Positions 1 through 7,487 of a DNA stretch of 12,873 bases are shown one piece after another. Source of the stretch: Pseudomonadota bacterium. Its GTDB lineage: Bacteria > Pseudomonadota > Gammaproteobacteria > Burkholderiales > Burkholderiaceae. The stretch's first letter is position 1, and each line of letters starts with the position of its first letter. The notes under the pieces were generated by a model. It had not been told where the DNA came from. It worked only from the letters and a program-made list of their open reading frames with translations, and made no database searches. Both the position numbers and the translations under genes were made by a program. The stretch spans positions 1 through 12,873 of the forward strand of contig JAEZQX010000564.1 of assembly GCA_023441105.1 (NCBI GenBank), in the 5' to 3' direction.

Positions 1-1
1 G

Positions 2-1273
2 GCCCGACGCATGTCGGGCCTGCGCGTGGTTGCGATCTGCGACAGGGATGCCGACCGGGCTCGCGCGTCGGCTGTCGCCGCGGGTCATGCGCCCGACGGC
101 ATCCGCGTTTGCCGGGACGTCGTCGGCGCTCGCCAGGCGATCGCACAGGGCTGCATCGCCATCGTCACAAATGCGCAAGACCTGGTGCAGCTGCCGCTGG
201 TGGCGGTGCTGGAGGCGACGGGTGATCCGGAGGGCGCCGCCGCTACCGCCTCCGCCGCGATCGAGGCCGGCCGGCACGTGGTGATCGCAACCAAGGAGGC
301 CGAAATCGTCGTCGGCGCCGAGCTGTCCCGGCAGGCTGCCGAGCGCGGAGTGGTCCACTCGCCGGTGGACGGCGACCAGCCCAGCCTCCTGATCGGGCTG
401 ATCGGCTGGGCCCGCCTCCTCGGACTGCCGATCGTCTGCGCGGGCAAGTCGAGCGAATCGGACTTCGTCTGGGATCCGGACGCGGGGACGGTGACTGCCT
501 GGCAGCGGGTCGAGGCGGCGGCCGACTTCGGCCGCTGGTTCAGGCTGGCGGGCGAGGATACGCTGGCCGGGCGGCAGGGACTTCCCTTTGCCCGCACCAC
601 GGTTCCCGACCTGTGCGAGATGGGCATCGTTGCGAACCACACCGGCCTCCTGCCGGATCGCCCCGCGTTGCACGCCCCGATTGCCCGCACGGTCGAGCTG
701 CCGGCCTTGTTCCGGCCCCGCGAGCAAGGCGGGCTGCTCGCCGGCACCGGCCGTGTCGACATGTTCAACTGCTTGCGCCGGCCCGACGAGCTGAGCTTTG
801 CGGGGGGCGTCTTCGTCGTTGTCGAGGCGCCCGACGAAACGACGGGCCGGCTCTTCGCGGCCAAGGGCATACCGACCTGCCCGCAGCACCGCTACCTGCT
901 GCTCCACAACCCGGTGCACCTGCTCGGCGCCGAGGCTGCCATGTCGATGCTGTCCGCGGTCCAGCTCGGCTGCACGACCGGAGCGGGGGAGGTCCGGCCG
1001 CTCGTCGACCTGGTTGCATACGCGGCGCGCGACTTCGAAGCCGGCGAGGTGCTGGCCATGGGCGGGCGCCATGAGATCCCGGGCCTGGACCATGCGCTGG
1101 AGCCGGCGCGGGCGCTTGCGGAGGGGGCCGCGCTGCCGTACTACCTGGCAGCAGGAGCGAGCGTCCGGCGCCATGTCCGGGCTGGCGAACGACTGCGCGT
1201 CGACGACGTCGACCTGTCCGAGAGCTCGGCGCTGTTGCGTTTGCGCAGGGCACAGGACCGGCGCTTCTTCTGA
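2..1273 (+). CDS. NAD(P)-dependent oxidoreductase with C-terminal SAF-like domain, 5' end cut by window
   Basis: Partial gene. The frame is open from base 2 and the first in-window ATG (11) reads as an internal Met: translation begins ARRMSGLRVVAICDRD, which matches the second strand of a Rossmann fold, ending in the acidic residue that binds the cofactor ribose. The glycine-rich GxGxxG loop that should precede it is missing, so about 20-40 N-terminal residues lie outside the window. The segment VVIATKEAEIVVG resembles the 'vv.anKe' region of homoserine-dehydrogenase-like NAD-binding domains. A catalytic/substrate domain follows (roughly residues 125-340). The C-terminal 80 residues, including GASVRRHVRAGERLRVDDV, resemble an SAF domain as in antifreeze/FlgA/SialicAcid-synthase-type proteins. 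The substrate cannot be told from sequence; sugar or polyol metabolism is a guess. It ends at TGA 1271-1273, 7 bp from the convergent neighbour's stop. Family confidence is good; the specific function is unknown. Confidence 0.8.
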   Translation, partial: ARRMSGLRVVAICDRDADRARASAVAAGHAPDGIRVCRDVVGARQAIAQGCIAIVTNAQDLVQLPLVAVLEATGDPEGAAATASAAIEAGRHVVIATKEAEIVVGAELSRQAAERGVVHSPVDGDQPSLLIGLIGWARLLGLPIVCAGKSSESDFVWDPDAGTVTAWQRVEAAADFGRWFRLAGEDTLAGRQGLPFARTTVPDLCEMGIVANHTGLLPDRPALHAPIARTVELPALFRPREQGGLLAGTGRVDMFNCLRRPDELSFAGGVFVVVEAPDETTGRLFAAKGIPTCPQHRYLLLHNPVHLLGAEAAMSMLSAVQLGCTTGAGEVRPLVDLVAYAARDFEAGEVLAMGGRHEIPGLDHALEPARALAEGAALPYYLAAGASVRRHVRAGERLRVDDVDLSESSALLRLRRAQDRRFF

Positions 1274-1288
1274 CCGGCTCTCAGCCGG
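1274..1288. terminator. Short hairpin between two convergent genes
   Basis: CCGGCT (1274-1279), loop CTC, AGCCGG (1283-1288) is a perfect 6 bp stem. It begins on the base after the stop of the oxidoreductase and runs into the last codons of the minus-strand fusion gene (stop complement 1281-1283). There is no T-tract on either strand, so it would be a weak terminator or a 3'-end stabilising hairpin. It is the only candidate in a 7 bp convergent gap. Confidence 0.4.
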
Positions 1289-3449
1289 GCGTCGCCCAGT
1301 AGCGGTTCTCCATCACCGCCAGAATGTGCGCGGCAGCCCGCGCCGCGCCATCGGTCTCGACCGGCTGGTAGCGCGCCGGCCGATCCATCGCCTGCAGGGC
1401 CTGCTCGGCCAGTTCTGCGGGACCCATCTCGCTGAAGTTCACCGAGCAATCGGCGCAGTAGTTGCGCAGGCGGTTGCGCACGTGGATGCACTGCTCGAAA
1501 TGCCGCGCGAGCGGAAAGCTCAGGAAGCGCCGGCGCGTGGCGACGAGCTCCATCACCGTGCTCAGCCCGCCCTGGACCAGGGCGAGGTCGGAGCAGGCCA
1601 GGTGCTCGAACAGGTTGTGGACGTAGGGCTTGACCTCCAGGCCCTCATGCTGCTCGAAGGCATCGCCCGCGATCCGCGGGCCGGCGACGAGCACCATGCG
1701 CAAGTCCGGAACCTCGCGCTTCATGCGCGGGAAGGCCGCCGCGATGCGCGACAGCAGCGGCCTGCCCACGGCAGTTCCGCCGACCGCCGCGATCACCAGC
1801 TTGTCGCTGCGACGGTAGCCGTGGCGGGCACGCAGCGCCTCGGTGTCGGCCAGCGTCGCCGGATCGAAGGGCAGGACATAGCCGCTGAAGCAGAAGTTGC
1901 GGGCCGTCCAGTCGCGGATCGGCGGCAGCCCGGGACCGAACGGCTGCTCCGGAAGGTCATCGGGATTGCCGACGAAGATGGCCCGATCCCGGATCCATGG
2001 GTAGCGCGCGACATGCTCGATGTCGTCGGCATTGCGGTCGGCGCAGAGATAGTGCTCGCGCGGATCGTCGGACATCGGCAGGCAGCCGATGAAGTCGGTG
2101 AGGAACACGAACGGCTGGCGCTTGATCTCCGGGTTCTCGTGATAGAAGTAGTCGACATCCCAGGCTTCGTCGCCGATGACGATGTCATAGTGCTCCGAGC
2201 GCACCAGCTCGGCGAAGACCATGAAGTTGCGCGCCATCACCTCGTCCATCGTGCGCAGGGCAAAGAAGGCGTGCAGGTCGTGTTCGCCGGCCAGGCTCTC
2301 CACATGCCGGCTTTCGTTGGCGAGCCGGGCGCAGATCGGGTGCAGCCTTTCGCCCTCGCCGGCGAGATAGCGCGCAGCCGGATCGACCGTGAACCAGTCG
2401 ACTTCGAGTTCGGGCCGCTGGCGCCGCAGCTCACGCGCAATCGCCAGGTCGCGTTGCACGTGCCCGAGGCCGATCGCGCTCGACACGAACAGCGCGCGGG
2501 GCTTGCGCGCCATGCCGCGCACCCAGCGACGGCACGCCGGCTGCTCCAGCAGGAAGGTGCAGATCGCCTTGTTGAAGGCCACCGGATCCCTTGCCATCGG
2601 CAGATGGCCGCCGCCGCCGATCGTGAGCAATCGGGCGCCAGGCACCAGCCGCGCCACGGCTTCGCCCTTGGCGTAGGCGACCCGGCGGTCGTCGTCGCCA
2701 TGGATCACCAGCGTGGGGCAGCGGACGCGCCGGGCCAGTGAGCGGACGTCGTTGCCGAGCCAGCCCTGCCGCGCCATGGCGACCAGGTGGCCGTCGGTGG
2801 CCAGGGAATGACGCGCGGCGTCCTCGTACACCTTGGTGGAATGCGGCTCGGTGAAGACGATCGACCAGAAGGCGTCGAGATGGGCCAGCCAGTCGCCGCG
2901 CATTCGCGTGACTTCCCGCTGGGCCGCCTCGCCCGCCGCCGGGTTCGGGAGCAGCGACTCGCCATAGCCGCCGGACACCACCAGGTGCGTGACGCGCTCG
3001 GGCTGCTCGGCGGCCAGTCGCAGGCACAACATCGTGTTGGCGGAGATGGCGATCAGCGCGACACGTTCGATGCCGAGCCGATCGAGGACGGCGCAGAAGT
3101 GGGCGTAGTAGGCATCGAATCCATAGGCGGCGGGATCGGTCGGGCGGTCGGCGCGTCCGGCGCCGGGCAGATCCATCACGACGACGCGGCAATGGTCGGC
3201 GAGATAGGGGACCACGGACTTGAGGCCGTTGACCGTGCCGATCTGGAAGAGCGGTGCGAAGCACAGCCATGGTCCGCTGCCGCCGAAGACCGCATACCAG
3301 GACCGGGTGCCGCCGCTCTCGACCCAGCCTTCGTCGACCGGTTGGCGTGTCTCGAACGGGTAGGGCTGCGGAAGGGGGCCGCGTGCGACTGCCGCGCCAA
3401 GCACCTGCGCGAGGTGTTCCGGCACGTTCCCGGGAACGGTTCCGGTCAT
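1281..3449 (-). CDS. Alpha/beta hydrolase - GT-B glycosyltransferase fusion protein (722 aa)
   Basis: Two enzymes in one frame. Residues about 45-305 form an alpha/beta hydrolase: oxyanion/strand region PWLCFAPLFQ, VVMDLPGAGRADRP, nucleophile elbow IAISANT (Ser136), acid in VIHGDDDRRV (Asp252-254) and His282 in GGGGHLPMARDP. From about Met313 a glycosyltransferase begins: RALFVSSAIGLGHVQRDLA resembles the N-terminal GxGH loop of MurG/UGT-like GT-B enzymes, and ALVQGGLSTVMELV followed by FPLARHFEQ resembles the nucleotide-sugar binding segment. No signal peptide or membrane helix is evident. The start was chosen at 3449 rather than the upstream in-frame ATG at 3491, because GGGGAG (3455-3460, minus strand) sits 5 nt before it. 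The internal ATG at 2513 has no Shine-Dalgarno, which supports a true fusion. The elbow deviates from GxSxG. A natural-product or glycolipid role is possible; substrates are unknown. Confidence 0.85.
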   Translation of the reverse strand: MTGTVPGNVPEHLAQVLGAAVARGPLPQPYPFETRQPVDEGWVESGGTRSWYAVFGGSGPWLCFAPLFQIGTVNGLKSVVPYLADHCRVVVMDLPGAGRADRPTDPAAYGFDAYYAHFCAVLDRLGIERVALIAISANTMLCLRLAAEQPERVTHLVVSGGYGESLLPNPAAGEAAQREVTRMRGDWLAHLDAFWSIVFTEPHSTKVYEDAARHSLATDGHLVAMARQGWLGNDVRSLARRVRCPTLVIHGDDDRRVAYAKGEAVARLVPGARLLTIGGGGHLPMARDPVAFNKAICTFLLEQPACRRWVRGMARKPRALFVSSAIGLGHVQRDLAIARELRRQRPELEVDWFTVDPAARYLAGEGERLHPICARLANESRHVESLAGEHDLHAFFALRTMDEVMARNFMVFAELVRSEHYDIVIGDEAWDVDYFYHENPEIKRQPFVFLTDFIGCLPMSDDPREHYLCADRNADDIEHVARYPWIRDRAIFVGNPDDLPEQPFGPGLPPIRDWTARNFCFSGYVLPFDPATLADTEALRARHGYRRSDKLVIAAVGGTAVGRPLLSRIAAAFPRMKREVPDLRMVLVAGPRIAGDAFEQHEGLEVKPYVHNLFEHLACSDLALVQGGLSTVMELVATRRRFLSFPLARHFEQCIHVRNRLRNYCADCSVNFSEMGPAELAEQALQAMDRPARYQPVETDGAARAAAHILAVMENRYWATPG

Positions 3450-3494
3450 GCGATCTCCCCAGGGTCGAGGTGGTGCCGCGCGGCTTGGCAAGCC

Positions 3495-3500
3495 ACTATA
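3495..3500 (-). promoter_or_regulatory. Predicted -10 element for the hydrolase-glycosyltransferase gene
   Basis: On the minus strand this reads TATAGT, one mismatch from TATAAT, in an otherwise GC-rich stretch. No good -35 is seen 16-18 bp upstream. Transcription would start near 3488, leaving a leader of about 39 nt. The element overlaps the left arm of the inverted repeat 3498-3508. Confidence 0.4.
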
Positions 3501-3556
3501 GCAGCGCGACCGGACCCGGTACAGCGTCCTTGAAGGACCGGTGACCGCGCTGCTAT
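3498..3556. promoter_or_regulatory. Inverted repeat flanking the divergent promoter region (candidate operator)
   Basis: ATAGCAGCGCG (3498-3508) and CGCGCTGCTAT (3546-3556) are perfect 11 bp inverted arms, 37 bp apart. Inside lie further dyads: ACCGG-AC-CCGGT (3509-3520), GTCCTT-G-AAGGAC (3526-3538) and ACCGGT (3537-3542). Each outer arm overlaps a -10-like hexamer of one of the two divergent genes, so a protein bound to both arms could control both. An RNA structure is the alternative. The symmetry is visible; the function is inferred. Confidence 0.5.
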
Positions 3557-3559
3557 CCT
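3530..3559 (+). promoter_or_regulatory. Predicted sigma70-like promoter for the protease-nuclease gene
   Basis: TTGAAG (3530-3535), an 18 bp spacer and TATCCT (3554-3559) match a housekeeping promoter with 4/6 bases in each hexamer. Transcription would start near 3566, giving a leader of about 77 nt before the ATG at 3643. The -10 overlaps the right arm of the inverted repeat and the -35 overlaps the central GTCCTTGAAGGAC dyad. Confidence 0.4.
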
Positions 3560-3642
3560 AGGAAGACTTGGCCGCAAGAAGCCTCGACCCGCTGCGGGCT
3601 CCTGCCAGGAGCGCGCACCTCGGGTCGGCGCGGGAGGGACCG

Positions 3643-5595
3643 ATGACCCGTTCCAAGTCGCCGCGCGCGAGGGTGCCGGAAGAGGACCTCAGGATCACGT
3701 CGGTGCTGCGCCGTCGCGGCATCCGCGATGCGGTGGCCGAGTGCGCGAAGCAGGGTGCCTGGAGCAACCTGCGCCCGCTCAACGCCGGCTCGGACGCGGT
3801 TGCCGACCATCTCTCCCGGGATGCGGCGGCACCTGAATCGGATGCGGCTTTCTTCGACACCCGCCGCTTCAGCGAAGCGATCGTGCTGCTGAAGGCGAGG
3901 CCGGTGCTGCTGGTCAGGAACGGAATCTTCGACACGGCGCCGCTCGCCGATCTCGAAGCGCGCCTGGCGCGGCACCGCCAGGCGCTGGCGGGGCCGATCG
4001 CCTCGGTTGGCCGGATCGAGCTGCTGGACCACGACATGCTGGACTGGTGCGGCACCGGCTGGCGCATCGAAGAGGACATCATCGTCACCAACCGCCACGT
4101 CGCCAACCTGTTCGCGGAGCGCCGCGGCCGCCGGTTCGCCTTCCGCTTCAATCGCCAGGGCAAGGAGGTACGCGCCCGGATCGACTTCCGCGAAGAGCAC
4201 CAGCAGGCCCAGTCCGATGAGCATCCGCTCGTCGAGGTCGAGTGGATCGCAGACGACCTTTCCGAGGCACCCGACATCGCGATACTGCGGATCGCGCGCG
4301 GGCCCGGCCTGCCGCCGCCGCTCGCGCTTGCCGCCCGGGACGCCGTGCCCGAGCAGGAAATTGCGGTGGTCGGCTATCCCGCCCGTGACAGTCGCAACGA
4401 CGCCGGCGCAATGCAGGACGTCTTCGGCGACATCTACGATGTCAAGCGCTTCTCTCCGGGCGAGGTGGTGTCGCTTCCGGCCGGCGCCTGGCACCTGACG
4501 CACGACTGCTCGACCCTCGGCGGCAATTCCGGCTCCGCGGTGCTGTCGATCGCCGGCGGCGAGGTGGTCGGCCTGCACTTCGGCGGCCAGTTCCGCAAGA
4601 CCAACAATGCCGTCAAGGCGAGCGTCATCCGGAGCATCCTCGCGCGCCGGTCGTGGGTGCCGGTGCAGGGCAGGCCGGCGGCCACCGCAGCCGCGGTCAT
4701 GCAGGAGGTGAAGCGCACGGTCGCGTCGCTGCGCGATCGGGCGGGCTACGACGAGGCCTTTCTCGGCGTGCGGGTCGACCTGCCCAAGCCCGGCAAGTCG
4801 CACCAGGTGCCGGCAGCGAGTGCCGGTGCCCGGCTGGACTACCTGCACTTCTCCGTCGTCATGAGTCCCGCGCGCCGCCTGCCGATCCTGACCGCAGTGA
4901 ACATCGACGGCGTGCTGAAGCATGCACTCAAGCGCATGGATGCCTGGGGTTTCGATCCACGCATCCCCCGGTCGGCCCAGGTCGGGCACAAGGATTTCTA
5001 CGGCCCCGCGGCCTTCGACAAGGGGCACATGGTGCGGCGGGAGGATCCCGGCTGGGGAGGAAACGCCGAAGAGGCGCGCCAGGCGCAGGAGGATACCTTC
5101 GTCTATACCAATGCGGTTCCGCAGGTTCCGCAGCTGAATCAGCGCAGCTGGCTGGCGCTCGAAGACTATGTGCTGGAGAACGCGCGCACGCGCGGCTTCA
5201 AGGTCAGCGTCTTCACCGGCCCGGTGCTGCGGGTCGGCGACCCTGTCCACCACGGCATCCAGGTGCCGCTCGATTTCTGGAAAGTCGTGGCGATGCTCGA
5301 CGAGGAGTCCGGCGACCTGCTGTCATCGGCCTATGTCCTGAGCCAGGAAGGGATGATGCCGACCGAAGGGTTCCGCTTCGGCGCGTTCAGGACCTTCCAG
5401 GTTCCTCTTTCGCGGGTCACCGCGCTCACGGATATCCGCTTCGGCCGCGCACTGGAGGATGCCGATGTCCTTGCGGATGCCGACAACCAGGAGGCGATCG
5501 CGCACGGCCGCTATGTCGAAATCAACGGTCCCGACGACCTGATCCTGACGCCCGTGAGGACGACCAAGCGGGGGCGGCGACCGCGCCGCCGTTGA
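3643..5595 (+). CDS. Trypsin-like serine protease fused to DNA/RNA non-specific endonuclease (650 aa)
   Basis: Residues about 1-110 are a helical region I do not recognise. Residues about 130-335 are a trypsin/HtrA-like protease with a complete triad: His152 in VTNRHVAN, Asp211 in DIAILRI and Ser296 in LGGNSGSAV. Residues about 395-610 are a Serratia-nuclease-type (NUC) domain: FDKGHMVRRED carries the catalytic His462 in a DKGH version of the DRGH motif, and TNAVPQVPQLNQRSW gives the metal-binding Asn499 with Glu507 in LEDYV just downstream. The tail is strongly basic (TKRGRRPRRR). There is no signal peptide or membrane segment, which is unusual for NUC-family nucleases, many of which are secreted. 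The ATG at 3643 was chosen because GGGAGGG (3632-3638) precedes it by 4 nt; the in-frame ATG-less extension to 3568 lacks such a site. Domain calls are firm. A nucleic-acid-degrading effector activated by proteolysis is inference. Confidence 0.9.
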   Translation: MTRSKSPRARVPEEDLRITSVLRRRGIRDAVAECAKQGAWSNLRPLNAGSDAVADHLSRDAAAPESDAAFFDTRRFSEAIVLLKARPVLLVRNGIFDTAPLADLEARLARHRQALAGPIASVGRIELLDHDMLDWCGTGWRIEEDIIVTNRHVANLFAERRGRRFAFRFNRQGKEVRARIDFREEHQQAQSDEHPLVEVEWIADDLSEAPDIAILRIARGPGLPPPLALAARDAVPEQEIAVVGYPARDSRNDAGAMQDVFGDIYDVKRFSPGEVVSLPAGAWHLTHDCSTLGGNSGSAVLSIAGGEVVGLHFGGQFRKTNNAVKASVIRSILARRSWVPVQGRPAATAAAVMQEVKRTVASLRDRAGYDEAFLGVRVDLPKPGKSHQVPAASAGARLDYLHFSVVMSPARRLPILTAVNIDGVLKHALKRMDAWGFDPRIPRSAQVGHKDFYGPAAFDKGHMVRREDPGWGGNAEEARQAQEDTFVYTNAVPQVPQLNQRSWLALEDYVLENARTRGFKVSVFTGPVLRVGDPVHHGIQVPLDFWKVVAMLDEESGDLLSSAYVLSQEGMMPTEGFRFGAFRTFQVPLSRVTALTDIRFGRALEDADVLADADNQEAIAHGRYVEINGPDDLILTPVRTTKRGRRPRRR

Positions 5596-5936
5596 CTCGA
5601 ATTCACCGGAAGGTAGCACGCAAGTCGTATGGCCATCGAGCCGCCGCTCGTTTCTACTGGCGCACCTGGCCCGCTCCCACTCCATGGTCCGCATCCGGAC
5701 CGTCATGTCGGAGGAAGCATGTCCACACAGGGCTCCAGCTCATCAGCGCCGCTGCGCGCCTGCCTGGCAGGTCGCGCTGTAGCTCACGGTCTCGGGCAAC
5801 GCCGGCCTTTTCCGGCCGGTCCTGCCAAAGCCCACCCAGCCTGAGCATTCGCCTGACTGCAACCCGCGGGGCTGCAGGAGGAGGTGCACGCGGTCGCGGC
5901 TGCGGGGGGATCGTGTTTGGCCGCAAATGGGAGAGC
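5596..5936 (+). other. Structured gap between protease-nuclease and peroxidase genes
   Basis: About 340 bp without a firm gene. It contains three hairpin-forming sequences: GGTCCG-CATC-CGGACC (5686-5701, extendable by a T-G and an A-T pair), CCTGCC-T-GGCAGG (5759-5771) and GCCGGCC-TTTTCC-GGCCGGT (5801-5820). A second CCTGCC (5821-5826) could compete for the GGCAGG arm. A possible 41-codon ORF lies inside (separate entry). No T-tract follows any of the stems, so none is a clear intrinsic terminator. It may be the peroxidase 5' leader. Confidence 0.4.
5719..5844 (+). CDS. Possible small protein, 41 aa
   Basis: ATG at 5719 follows a strong GGAGG (5710-5714) by 4 nt, and the frame runs to TGA at 5842-5844. 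The peptide begins MSTQGSSSSAPLRACLAGRA, is Ser/Ala/Gly/Pro-rich, has one Cys, and shows no membrane segment or recognised motif. The 6 bp-stem hairpin 5686-5701 lies just upstream of the ribosome site. It could be an upstream ORF regulating the peroxidase 93 bp downstream, or chance. The ribosome site is the main support; the amino-acid composition is not persuasive. Confidence 0.25.
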   Translation: MSTQGSSSSAPLRACLAGRAVAHGLGQRRPFPAGPAKAHPA

Positions 5937-5939
5937 ATG

Positions 5940-7487
5940 ATGAGATACAGGCACGGGATGCAGATCGGCAAGAGTGCTGCGGACGCGCTGGAAGCGCTGT
6001 CGCGTAACCTGGGTGTGCCGCCCAACATGGGCGACGTCGGACGCCGCAATCCCTTCGTCTACCTGTTTCCGGACCTGCACCAATACGGCTGCGACAACTT
6101 CCTGCCGGATGACGCCGGCGTCGCGAGCGCGCTGCGCCAGCTCGGCGAGACGATGACCGAAGGTGCGGGTGGCATCGACGGACCGGCTGACGACAGCGAG
6201 GCTGAAGGCATTCCGGCTGCCTACACCTACTTCGGCCAGTTCGTCGACCACGACATCACCTTCACCAAGAGCGGACTGCCGGATCTTGCCAATCCGGGCA
6301 CGCCTGCGGATCCGCGTCAGCTGATCGAGAACTCGCGGACCGCGTCGATGGACCTGGACTCGCTCTATGACAACGCGCCGCGCGACGGCGAGAAGTTCGT
6401 GCTTGGCGTGGTTGCGAAAGAGGGCGTGCCGCGCGCAGACGTGGTCAACGGCGATGATTTCCACGACCTGCCGAGGCGCCCCCCGAGCGCCATCGAGTCC
6501 GAGGACCGGGAGGCGCTGATCGGCGATCCGCGCAACGACGAGAACCTGATCGTGGCGCAGCTCCACGTCGCGTTCCTGCGCGCCCACAACGCCATCGTCG
6601 ACCAGGGTGCGACCGCCAGTGAGGCCCGCCAGAAGCTGAGCCAGCACTACCAGTGGATGGTGCTGCACGACTACCTCAAGCGGGTCGCCGACCCGGTCAT
6701 CGTCGACAAGGTCCTGAGCACCGGACCGAAGCACTTCAATCCGGACCCGGTGAGGCCCGGCATGCCGCTGGAGTTCTCGGGGGCCGCCTACCGCTTCGGC
6801 CACAGCATGGTGCGCGCCACCTACAACCACAACAACATCTTCGACGACGGCACGCCGTTCGGTCTGCTGTTCACCTTCACGGCCCTGTCCGGCCAGATCG
6901 GCGGCGGACCGGCGCCGCAGTTCCCGACCTTGCCGCAGAACTGGATCATCGACTGGCGGCGTTTCCTGCCTGGCCTCGGCGGGTCCGGCACGGTCAACAT
7001 GGCTCGCCCGATCGACCCGCTGCTCGTCGATCCGCTCGCACATCTGACCAACGTGACCGGGATCGAGGAGGCTCCGCCCAACAACTTCCTCGCCCAGCGC
7101 AACCTGCTGCGCGGCTGGCAGATCAGGCTGCCGGTCGGACAGGCGGTCGCGGCCGCGCTCGAGGTACCGAAGTTGACCGAGGCCGAGGTGCTGTCGCTCA
7201 GCCAGGGCGTGAGCGACCGGCAGCGCGACGTGCTGGTTGCCAACGGCTTCGCCGAGCGCACTCCACTGTGGTACTACGTCCTTCTCGAAGCGGAGAAGGT
7301 GCGCCAGGATACGGGTGCCGGGCACCTCGGTCCGGTCGGCAGCACGATTCTCGCCGAGGTGTTCGTAGGCCTTTGCCGGGTGTCGATGAACTCGATCCTG
7401 CGCGATTGCCACTTCGAGCCCAGCCTCGGTCGGCAGCCTGGCCGCTTCGACCTCCAGGACCTCCTGAGCCTGGCCAAGGTGATCTGA
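5940..7487 (+). CDS. Animal-type (MPO/COX-like) heme peroxidase, 515 aa
   Basis: Bacterial member of the animal heme peroxidase family, which uses peroxide to oxidise halides or organic substrates. Active-site residues can be aligned by motif: distal Gln100, Asp103 and His104 in YFGQFVDHDITF (the same spacing as Gln91/Asp94/His95 of myeloperoxidase), catalytic Arg198 and Glu201 in GDPRNDEN (same 3-residue spacing as Arg239/Glu242), and proximal His288 in AYRFGHSMV. The segment LLRGWQIRLPVGQ and the tail GAGHLGPVGSTILAEVFVGL are typical of bacterial members. Asn202 occupies the position of the myeloperoxidase sulfonium Met, so that heme link should be absent. No signal peptide is visible. Two tandem ATGs (5937, 5940) are possible; GGGAG at 5929-5933 gives 6 nt spacing to 5940. 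The frame is open far upstream, but that part overlaps the nuclease gene and is a shadow. Length is normal for a single-domain bacterial form. Confidence 0.9.
   Translation: MRYRHGMQIGKSAADALEALSRNLGVPPNMGDVGRRNPFVYLFPDLHQYGCDNFLPDDAGVASALRQLGETMTEGAGGIDGPADDSEAEGIPAAYTYFGQFVDHDITFTKSGLPDLANPGTPADPRQLIENSRTASMDLDSLYDNAPRDGEKFVLGVVAKEGVPRADVVNGDDFHDLPRRPPSAIESEDREALIGDPRNDENLIVAQLHVAFLRAHNAIVDQGATASEARQKLSQHYQWMVLHDYLKRVADPVIVDKVLSTGPKHFNPDPVRPGMPLEFSGAAYRFGHSMVRATYNHNNIFDDGTPFGLLFTFTALSGQIGGGPAPQFPTLPQNWIIDWRRFLPGLGGSGTVNMARPIDPLLVDPLAHLTNVTGIEEAPPNNFLAQRNLLRGWQIRLPVGQAVAAALEVPKLTEAEVLSLSQGVSDRQRDVLVANGFAERTPLWYYVLLEAEKVRQDTGAGHLGPVGSTILAEVFVGLCRVSMNSILRDCHFEPSLGRQPGRFDLQDLLSLAKVI

Noticed and set aside
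798..2741. 647-codon plus-strand open frame
   Set aside because: Antisense to the hydrolase-glycosyltransferase fusion, which has clear motifs and a ribosome site; the frame's translation shows no domain and begins inside the oxidoreductase. It is a GC-rich shadow.
3553..5253. 566-codon minus-strand open frame
   Set aside because: Antisense to the protease-nuclease gene; the translation is low-complexity and rich in Arg/Ala/Gly/Val/Asp, with no motif and no ribosome site.
4653..5936. Upstream in-frame extension of the peroxidase through the nuclease gene
   Set aside because: The extension reads as Arg/Gly/Ala-rich noise, overlaps the nuclease domain in another frame, and the family N-terminus fits a start at 5937-5940 with a ribosome site.
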